A DNA stretch of 57,510 bases from assembly GCA_934394435.1 (NCBI GenBank), contig CAKRRN010000011.1:1-57510 (forward strand). Direction: 5' to 3'. A program made the position numbers and the translations under genes. Shown piece after piece: positions 51,343 to 57,510 of the stretch. The DNA is from an uncultured Bacteroidaceae bacterium (lineage in GTDB: Bacteria; Bacteroidota; Bacteroidia; Bacteroidales; Bacteroidaceae). Within the stretch, counting starts at the first letter, position 1. Each line of letters opens with the position of its first letter. The notes beneath the pieces are model-generated. The model was given only the letters and a program-made list of their open reading frames with translations. It was not told the DNA's origin and did no database searches.

Positions 51343-52458
51343 GTGGCAGGACTTTACATACATGTCCCTTTCTGTAAGGGACGATGCATATATTGCGACT
51401 TCTATTCCACTACAGAGAGTGAGGAATGGAAGTCGCGTTATGTTTCTTCTTTGTTATGTGAAATAAAAACCAGATACAAGGAATTGTCGGGCGCGCGCGT
51501 TCATTCTATATATATGGGAGGAGGTACGCCCAGTCAACTTCCAGTAAGGAATTTAGCTCGTATACTTGACCAGATATTTCACTACTATGATGTAGATGCG
51601 GATGCGGAGATAACCGTTGAGGCTAATCCTGATGATGTTACAGAGGAGTGGCTCTCAGAGCTTCGAAAGACTCCTGTCAATCGTTTGAGCATGGGAGTAC
51701 AGACATTCTCTGACGAACTATTGCAATTGCTCCATCGTAGGCACACCTCTCAACAGGCTTTAGATGCTGTTAGGCTGGCTCAGGAAAATGGTTTGGATAA
51801 TATAAGTATTGATCTTATTTATGGATTGCCGGGTCAAACCATGGAACAGTGGGAAAGGGATGTGCAGCAGGCATTCTCTCTGGATGTACAACATTTGAGC
51901 GCCTACGCTTTATCTTATGAGGAAGGGACTGTGCTGACGCATATGTTGGAACGTGGCGAGGTATGTGTGGCAGACGAGGAACTCTCATTGGGGATGTATG
52001 AGTATTTGATGGATGCTGCTGCCCGTGCGGGATTCTTCCATTACGAGATCTCGAATTTCTCACTTCCTGGAAAAGAATCTTTTCATAATAGTTCTTATTG
52101 GAAAGGTGTGCCTTATCTGGGTTTTGGACCTGGTGCGCATTCTTATGATGGCGGTCGTATCAGACGGTGGAATCTGTCTAATCTTGCTGCATATGTAAAC
52201 TCCTCAGGACAGCCTCCTTGTCAGAGCGAGGTGCTGTCTGATGATGAATTGTATGACGAACTGGTGATGACCCGTTTGCGTACAAATGACGGCTTGCCAT
52301 TAGGGTTGCTTAGTCAAGTCAATCGGACGTATTGTCTGGCTCAGTCTTCCGCACATTTACAATCAGGTCGTATGGCTCTCTCAGAGGGCGTGCTGAAAAT
52401 CACACGACAAGGAATCTTTACTTCAAACGATATAATAAGTGACCTTATGAAGGGATAA
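51343..52458 (+). CDS. hemW: HemW-type radical SAM protein
   Basis: The 371-residue protein starts at a GTG; no better ATG is available and the motif begins close by. Cys11, Cys15 and Cys18 (PFCKGRCIYCDF) bind the iron-sulfur cluster. SMGVQTFSDELLQLLHRRHT and GPGAHSYDGGRIRRW are HemN/HemW motifs. HemW is a heme chaperone and is often mis-named coproporphyrinogen oxidase. It is co-transcribed with the DUF4827 lipoprotein gene. Confidence 0.93.
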   Translation: MAGLYIHVPFCKGRCIYCDFYSTTESEEWKSRYVSSLLCEIKTRYKELSGARVHSIYMGGGTPSQLPVRNLARILDQIFHYYDVDADAEITVEANPDDVTEEWLSELRKTPVNRLSMGVQTFSDELLQLLHRRHTSQQALDAVRLAQENGLDNISIDLIYGLPGQTMEQWERDVQQAFSLDVQHLSAYALSYEEGTVLTHMLERGEVCVADEELSLGMYEYLMDAAARAGFFHYEISNFSLPGKESFHNSSYWKGVPYLGFGPGAHSYDGGRIRRWNLSNLAAYVNSSGQPPCQSEVLSDDELYDELVMTRLRTNDGLPLGLLSQVNRTYCLAQSSAHLQSGRMALSEGVLKITRQGIFTSNDIISDLMKG

Positions 52459-52483
52459 TAGGCACATAAGGTCTTCTTTTTTT
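52441..52483 (+). terminator. Terminator overlapping the 3' end of hemW
   Basis: GACCTTATG (52441-52449), inside the last hemW codons, pairs perfectly with CATAAGGTC (52465-52473), and a T-run follows at 52474-52483. The stop codon lies in the loop. Confidence 0.75.
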
Positions 52484-52590
52484 GAAAATATGTTGTATAA
52501 CATATTATAAAAATATTGCAGTGTCCGTGAAAACGAGTAAATTTATACCCGTAAACAAGAGTTTAACTAACGTAAAACGGACCTGAATAG

Positions 52591-54750
52591 ATGAAAACTT
52601 ATCAGACACACGAGATTAAGAACATTGCCTTGTTGGGCAATGATGGGGCTGGAAAGACCACCCTTACAGAAGCTCTTCTTTATGAAGCAGGAGTGATAAA
52701 GCGTCGTGGACGAATTACACAGCATAATACAGTTAGTGATTATTTCCCAGTTGAACAAGAATACGGATATAGCGTATTCTCAACTGTGTTCCATGTGGAG
52801 TGGAATGGGAAAAAGTTGAATATAATAGACTGTCCAGGAAGTGATGATTTTGTAGGGGCTGCGATAACGGCTTTGAATGTGACAGATACTGCAATTCTGC
52901 TTTTGAAGGGGGGCAGTGGAGTAGAAGTGGGTACACAAAACCATTTCCGTTATACAGAGAAGTTGGGCAAGCCTGTCATCTTTCTCGTTAATCAGCTGGA
53001 CGATGAAAATTGCGATTATGACAGCATACTTGAGCAACTGACCTCCATTTACGGTCCTAAGGTTGTACCCATCCAATATCCTTTGCAAACTGGTCCTGGC
53101 TTTAATTCCTTGATAGATGTGTTGCTCATGAAGAAGTATTCGTGGGGACCAGACGGTGGTGAACCCACTATCGAGGATATCCCTGCTGATCAGATGGGTA
53201 AAGCTATGGAGATGCACAAGGCTTTGGTAGAGGCTGCTGCAGAGAATGACGAGGGACTCATGGAGAAGTTCTTCGATAGCGAAACATTGACAGAGGATGA
53301 GATGCGTGAGGGAATACGTAAGGGGTTAGCAGCACGAGGCATGTTCCCAGTGTTCTGCGTATGTGCAGGCAAAGATATGGGTGTGCGTCGTCTGATGGAG
53401 TTCCTGGGTAATGTCGTTCCCTTTGTTGACGAGATGCCAAGAGTCTTTAATACACGCGGTGAAGAGGTCGTTCCGACAAAGGATGGTCCTACCAGTCTTT
53501 TCTTCTTCAAAACAGCGGTGGAGCCACATATAGGTGAGGTGCAGTACTTCAAGGTTATGAGTGGTAAGATCCATGAGGGAGATGATTTGAGCAATGCTGA
53601 CAGAGGCAGCAAGGAACGCATGGCACAGTTGTTTGCATGTGCTGGTGCTAACCGTATCAAGGTTGAGGAGATGGTGGCTGGCGATATCGGTTGCACCGTG
53701 AAACTGAAGGATGTAAAGACAGGTAACACCTTGAATGGTAAAGATTGCGATTTCCGATTCAATTTTATCAAATATCCCAACTCAAAGTACAGCCGTGCCA
53801 TTAAAGCCGTAAATGAGGCTGAAACCGAAAAGATGATGAATGCTCTGCAGCGTATGAGAGAGGAAGATCCTACGTGGAGAATAGAGCAGAGCAAGGAACT
53901 GAAGCAGATTATCGTACATGGGCAAGGCGAATTCCATCTGCGTACATTGAAGTGGAGGCTTGAGAATAATGAGAAGATACAGGTGACATACTCTGAGCCA
54001 AAGATTCCATATCGCGAAACTATCACAAAAGCAGCACGTGCTGATTACAGACACAAGAAGCAGTCTGGAGGTGCAGGACAGTTTGGTGAGGTGCATCTAA
54101 TTGTAGAGCCTTATTATGAAGGTATGCCAGCTCCAGAACTTTATCGTTTTGGCGGGCAGGAATTCCGAATCAATCCCAAGAGTACCGAGACCATAGACTT
54201 GGAGTGGGGTGGAAAGCTTGTGTTCGTCAATAGCGTTGTGGGAGGAGCTATCGATGCTCGCTTCATGCCAGCCATATTAAAGGGAGTGATGCAACGTATG
54301 GAGCAGGGTCCTTTGACAGGCTGTTATGCTCGCGATGTTCGTGTGATTGTCTACGATGGTAAGATGCATCCTGTTGATAGCAACGAGTTGTCTTTCATGC
54401 TTGCTGGTCGTCAAGCTTTTGCTCAAGCATTCCGTGAGGCAGGACCTAAAATTCTAGAACCTATCTATGATGTGGAGGTGTTCGTACCCAGTGATAAGAT
54501 GGGCGATGTGATGGGTGACCTGCAAGGTCGTCGTGCAATGATAATGGGCATGACCAGCGAGAATGGTTATGAAAAAATTGTGGCTAAGGCACCTCAGAAA
54601 GAGATGCTCAACTATAGTACAGCATTGAGCAGTATCACAGGTGGAAGAGCCAGCTTCATAATGAAGTTTGCCTCGTATGAATTGGTTCCAGGAGATGTTC
54701 AGAGCAAACTAATAGCAGAGTATGAGGCTTCACAGAATGGAAAAGAGTGA
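52591..54750 (+). CDS. EF-G2-like elongation factor with altered G3/G4 motifs
   Basis: The 719-residue protein has all EF-G domains. The P-loop is normal (GNDGAGKTT, 16-24), but the G3 motif is DCPGSDDF (80-87) where EF-G has DTPGHVDF, so the catalytic His is Ser84, and the G4 motif is NQLD instead of NKMD. Canonical fusA is normally in the str operon, not here. A Bacteroides EF-G paralogue (EF-G2) is known to translocate without GTP hydrolysis under carbon limitation; this protein fits that class (inference). It is followed by rprX/rprY-type genes with a separate promoter. Confidence 0.93.
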   Translation: MKTYQTHEIKNIALLGNDGAGKTTLTEALLYEAGVIKRRGRITQHNTVSDYFPVEQEYGYSVFSTVFHVEWNGKKLNIIDCPGSDDFVGAAITALNVTDTAILLLKGGSGVEVGTQNHFRYTEKLGKPVIFLVNQLDDENCDYDSILEQLTSIYGPKVVPIQYPLQTGPGFNSLIDVLLMKKYSWGPDGGEPTIEDIPADQMGKAMEMHKALVEAAAENDEGLMEKFFDSETLTEDEMREGIRKGLAARGMFPVFCVCAGKDMGVRRLMEFLGNVVPFVDEMPRVFNTRGEEVVPTKDGPTSLFFFKTAVEPHIGEVQYFKVMSGKIHEGDDLSNADRGSKERMAQLFACAGANRIKVEEMVAGDIGCTVKLKDVKTGNTLNGKDCDFRFNFIKYPNSKYSRAIKAVNEAETEKMMNALQRMREEDPTWRIEQSKELKQIIVHGQGEFHLRTLKWRLENNEKIQVTYSEPKIPYRETITKAARADYRHKKQSGGAGQFGEVHLIVEPYYEGMPAPELYRFGGQEFRINPKSTETIDLEWGGKLVFVNSVVGGAIDARFMPAILKGVMQRMEQGPLTGCYARDVRVIVYDGKMHPVDSNELSFMLAGRQAFAQAFREAGPKILEPIYDVEVFVPSDKMGDVMGDLQGRRAMIMGMTSENGYEKIVAKAPQKEMLNYSTALSSITGGRASFIMKFASYELVPGDVQSKLIAEYEASQNGKE

Positions 54751-54833
54751 TGAATGACAGACAAAAGTAGATCATTACTGCTGTGAACTTGACGAAAGAA
54801 TGAGTAAAATAGCGTCATATTCTTAATAATGTT

Positions 54834-54866
54834 AAAAACCGGTGCGATTTTGCACCGGTTTTTTTG
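54834..54866 (+). terminator. Terminator of the EF-G2-like gene
   Basis: Arms AAAAACCGGTGC (54834-54845) and GCACCGGTTTTT (54852-54863) are perfect, with a T-run. Its T-run overlaps the -33 box of the next gene. Confidence 0.85.
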
Positions 54867-54894
54867 TTTGGGAAGCTTAAAGCCTTTAATTTTG
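54863..54894 (+). promoter_or_regulatory. Promoter of the rprX-type kinase gene, leaderless
   Basis: TTTG (54863-54866), a 20-nt spacer and TAATTTTG (54887-54894) match the Bacteroidetes consensus fully. The expected start site is about 54900, the A of the ATG, so the message would have no leader. Confidence 0.7.
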
Positions 54895-54899
54895 CTGAT

Positions 54900-56423
54900 A
54901 TGAAAAGGAATTACATCTGGTGTATTTGCATTGTCATTGGCGTGTCGTTTTTGGCTTTGTTGTATTTACAGAGCCGCTATGCGAATGCGATTGTACGTAT
55001 GCGTAGGCAGCAGTTTGAGGAGAATGTATTCAGAAGTCTTGACCAAGCCTCACGAGATTTGGAGCGTGCGGAGACTTTTCGTTATCTGCAGACTATTATC
55101 AGCCAACACGAACGTGAGAAGCAAGACCTTTCGATGGTGGACAGTTTGGCCAGCTTACCTAGATTAGCACCGTTAGATACGATGGTGGGAGTGACTGGCA
55201 TGCAGTTGGTTGGCAAGCATCCGATGAAATTTCCTAACTCGCTTACCATGCCTCGCATGAGCAGTGTGGCACGGTCAATTGGACAACTTCAGAAGCATGT
55301 TCAAGAAGCGTATGCATATGAGCGTGATGTGCTTGACGAAGTGATATATGCGGTAATGTACCAAGCAAGCGATCTTCGGTTTCAAGACCGTGTAAATCCA
55401 TCCATGCTTGATAACTGTTTGCGTATGGCATTGGAGCGTAATGGCATTACTATACCATTCCATTATGTGGTGTATACTTCGGATGGACGCGAAGTCTTTC
55501 GTTGTACGGACTATGATTCCACAGGACAGGATGTGAGTTATTCGCAGACTTTGTTCAGAAGTGACCCAACAGGTCAGATGGGTGTCGTGACGGTACATTT
55601 TCCTGACCAGATGCGTTACATACTGGGTATAGCCCGATATGTCGCTCCTGCCATGGTGTTTACAATTATCTTGTTTGTCACATTCCTCGTTACGGTGTAT
55701 CTGGTGATACGTCAGAAGAAGGTGAGCGAGATGAAGAATGATTTCATTCATAACATGACGCACGAGTTTAAGACTCCTTTGTCAACTATTTCTATTGCCG
55801 CACAGATGCTTGTGGACAAGCAGGTACCAAAGAGTGAGGCTACGTATGATCGTTTGGGGAATGTCATCAATGACGAAACGAAACGCTTACGACTGCAGGT
55901 GGAAAAGGTATTGCAGATGAGTTTGTTTGACAGAAATAATATTGCGCTTAAACTTCAAGAGCTGGATGCCAATGAGCAAATAGAGACAATCGTGAAAACG
56001 TATTCGTTGAAAGTGGCAAATACGGGTGGCACGCTTCAGACCCGTTTCGAAGCCTTTAATCCTTTTGTCAATGTAGACGAAATGCATTTCACAAACATTA
56101 TCTACAATTTGCTCGACAATGCCGTGAAGTATCGACGTGATGGGGTCCCCTTGCAATTGGAAGTGGCTACCTGGAATCAAGGCGAAAATCTTTGTATCTG
56201 CATACGGGATAATGGTATAGGTATACAGAAAGAGAATCTAAAGCATATCTTTGATAAGTTTTATCGTGTGCATACTGGAGACCAGCACAATGTGAAAGGG
56301 TTCGGACTTGGACTGGCATACGTAAAGAAAATGGTGGAACTGCATCATGGTACCATCAAGGTGACAAGCGATATTGGCGTGGGTACCAAGTTTACCATTA
56401 TATTGAGAAACGTAGTAGATTAA
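54900..56423 (+). CDS. rprX: RprX-type sensor histidine kinase
   Basis: From the ATG at 54900 the protein has 507 residues. A first membrane helix (about 6-25) is followed by a periplasmic region of about 220 residues, a second helix (about 248-270), and the cytoplasmic kinase: H-box NMTHEFKTPLSTI with His288, N-box NIIYNLLDNAVKY, then G-boxes DNGIGIQ and GFGLGLAYVK. The response regulator gene lies 20 nt downstream. The gene order with an EF-G paralogue matches rprX in Bacteroides; the symbol is given on that basis. Confidence 0.85.
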   Translation: MKRNYIWCICIVIGVSFLALLYLQSRYANAIVRMRRQQFEENVFRSLDQASRDLERAETFRYLQTIISQHEREKQDLSMVDSLASLPRLAPLDTMVGVTGMQLVGKHPMKFPNSLTMPRMSSVARSIGQLQKHVQEAYAYERDVLDEVIYAVMYQASDLRFQDRVNPSMLDNCLRMALERNGITIPFHYVVYTSDGREVFRCTDYDSTGQDVSYSQTLFRSDPTGQMGVVTVHFPDQMRYILGIARYVAPAMVFTIILFVTFLVTVYLVIRQKKVSEMKNDFIHNMTHEFKTPLSTISIAAQMLVDKQVPKSEATYDRLGNVINDETKRLRLQVEKVLQMSLFDRNNIALKLQELDANEQIETIVKTYSLKVANTGGTLQTRFEAFNPFVNVDEMHFTNIIYNLLDNAVKYRRDGVPLQLEVATWNQGENLCICIRDNGIGIQKENLKHIFDKFYRVHTGDQHNVKGFGLGLAYVKKMVELHHGTIKVTSDIGVGTKFTIILRNVVD

Positions 56424-56443
56424 CATAAAAGAGGAGATATAAT

Positions 56444-57139
56444 ATGGAAAACAAATTGCACATTTTGCTATGTGAAGACGAGGAGAGTCTTGGCATGCTG
56501 GTACGTGAATATCTACAGGCTAAAGGCTATGATGCCGAACTCTATCTGGACGGAGAAGCAGGATACAAAGCTTTTGCTAAAGGAAAGTATGATATGTGTC
56601 TTTTGGATGTGATGATGCCAAAAATGGATGGGTTCACTTTGGCTCGTGAACTTAGAATGATAAATTCTGAGGTACCCATCATGTTTTTGACAGCAAAGAA
56701 TCTGAAGGATGATATACTGGAGGGATTCAAGTTGGGGGCTGATGATTATCTGACAAAACCCTTCTCAATGGATGAACTCGTATATCGTATAGAGGCAATC
56801 CTGCGTCGTGTGAAAGCTAAAAGCAAGCAGGCTGCAGTGCGTTATCAGTTGGGGCGTTTTACGTTTGACACCCAGCGTCAGGTGCTTAGCATAGACGACA
56901 AGTCAACAAAACTGACCACAAAGGAGAGTGAGCTGTTGACCATGCTTTGTACACATATGAACGAAGTGTTGGAGCGTGATTTGGCATTGAAGACCATATG
57001 GATTGATGATAACTATTTCAATGCACGTAGCATGGATGTGTATATCACTAAGTTGCGTAAACACTTGAAGGATGATCCTAATGTAGAAATCAATAATGTG
57101 CATGGTAAGGGCTATAGGTTGGTCGTACCCATAAATTGA
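56444..57139 (+). CDS. rprY: RprY-type response regulator (OmpR family)
   Basis: A 231-residue regulator with a receiver domain (acidic Glu11-Asp12, phospho-acceptor Asp55 in LLDVMMPKMDG, Thr in FLTAKN, Lys in DYLTKPF) and a winged helix DNA-binding domain (about 135-230, KLTTKESELLTMLC and RSMDVYITKLRKHLKDDP). It pairs with the kinase 20 nt upstream. RprXY was described in Bacteroides fragilis; its targets here are not known. Confidence 0.9.
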   Translation: MENKLHILLCEDEESLGMLVREYLQAKGYDAELYLDGEAGYKAFAKGKYDMCLLDVMMPKMDGFTLARELRMINSEVPIMFLTAKNLKDDILEGFKLGADDYLTKPFSMDELVYRIEAILRRVKAKSKQAAVRYQLGRFTFDTQRQVLSIDDKSTKLTTKESELLTMLCTHMNEVLERDLALKTIWIDDNYFNARSMDVYITKLRKHLKDDPNVEINNVHGKGYRLVVPIN

Positions 57140-57175
57140 TCGGTATTGTCCTCCAGCGAAAGCTGTAAAAGGGAG

Positions 57176-57224
57176 AAAGGTCTACCCGTAGTTCTATTTG
57201 CTGGACTTCGGGTAGACCTTTTCT
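57176..57224 (+). terminator. Terminator after the response regulator gene
   Basis: Perfect 13-bp arms AAAGGTCTACCCG (57176-57188) and CGGGTAGACCTTT (57209-57221) are followed by TCTT. Confidence 0.8.
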
Positions 57225-57247
57225 TAATGCAAATCAAATGAACCATT

Positions 57248-57285
57248 TTAAACCCAAATCGGTCTAATGACCGATTTGGGTTTAA
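57248..57285. other. Perfect 17-bp hairpin
   Basis: Arms TTAAACCCAAATCGGTC and GACCGATTTGGGTTTAA surround a TAAT loop. There is no T-tail beyond the arms. It may be a second terminator or a dispersed palindrome. The stretch from 57286 to 57384 shows no gene. Confidence 0.7.
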
Positions 57286-57384
57286 GCTCCGCTCAGTTTG
57301 TCTTCCTTGTCGCAACAGGGTATAAAATGCGAAAGCAAATACGCAGAGACAGGACTACAGAGACTGTTTGCCTAATATCGTATC

Positions 57385-57473
57385 CAGTACCACCTAGCTG
57401 GTACTGCAGTTTCATATGCTTGGTACTGGAGTGTCAGTCTACTAAAACTCCAGTACCACCTAACTGGTACTGG
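57385..57473. repeat. Palindromic repeat cluster, family B
   Basis: Hairpin units CAGTACCA-N6-TGGTACTG occur at 57385-57406 and 57450-57473, with a half unit TGGTACTGGAGT at 57421-57432 whose reverse complement is at 57447-57458. The layout of two palindromes and an inverted half is the same as at 19.4 kb but with a different sequence. Confidence 0.7.
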
Positions 57474-57510
57474 CGGAACTGGCAATATGCTTGCCTATAC
57501 CAGTGGCATA

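Noticed and set aside
54864..54899. TTG start giving 12 extra residues on the sensor kinase
   Set aside because: It lies in the terminator T-run and upstream of the expected transcription start.
57385..57473. CRISPR array
   Set aside because: The units are palindromic, in mixed orientation and irregularly spaced, with no cas genes in the window.

Overview
The window reads as chromosomal DNA of a Bacteroidales bacterium, most likely Prevotellaceae (inference). The support is a SusC/SusD pair, several Bacteroidetes-restricted families (DUF3276, DUF4465, DUF4827, DUF4924, DUF5606), an EF-G2-like factor next to an RprX/RprY-type two-component pair, and repeated -7 promoter boxes of the form TAnnTTTG, the signature of the Bacteroidetes primary sigma factor. 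About 49 protein genes and one tRNA-Arg(CCG) are supported. I see no rRNA, CRISPR array, prophage or transposase.

Left part (1-19.4 kb, mostly accessory and on the + strand). A five-gene cluster (372-7926) encodes an exported PstS-like binding protein, a SusC-like receptor, a SusD-like lipoprotein, an exported protein with two OsmC-like domains in tandem, and a cysteine-rich C_GCAxxG_C_C protein. It carries no polysaccharide enzyme, so it does not look like a normal glycan-utilisation locus. This is the best candidate for an undescribed system. It is followed by an Lrp regulator, a DUF4465 lipoprotein, and a likely operon of an HMP-kinase-like enzyme, a FecB-like binding protein, a FecCD permease, a GH20 hexosaminidase and an ABC ATPase. 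The hexosaminidase gene sits inside the transporter. A radical SAM protein, a dipeptidyl peptidase IV and an exported propeller-like protein come next.

Middle (19.8-37 kb). A minus-strand block carries tRNA-Arg, dnaG, a second Lrp, an S4 RNA-binding protein, pepT, pth, rplY and DUF3276. A plus-strand block carries nusB, yajC, ybbR, coaE and DUF5606. Then come a sialidase, a two-gene chromate-type transporter and a large single-chain purL. A gap of about 1.1 kb after purL holds a copy of a 75-bp dispersed repeat that also opens the window, an AT-rich repeated tract and a third partial copy.

Right part (38-57.5 kb). It holds a ROK glucokinase, a LysE-type exporter, DUF4924, prfC, a Sua5/YwlC-type gene, a CLC channel with CBS domains, a small exported Lys/Glu-rich protein, a short ComEC, rpe, an ECF sigma factor, fmt, nrnA, DUF4827, hemW, an EF-G2-like factor whose G3 motif lacks the catalytic histidine, and an rprX/rprY-type pair with an apparently leaderless promoter. 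Three intergenic sites (19.4, 30.1 and 57.4 kb) carry small palindromic units in mixed orientation that look like dispersed REP-like elements.

Limits: all family names come from reading the translations, without database searches. Promoter and hairpin calls are by eye.
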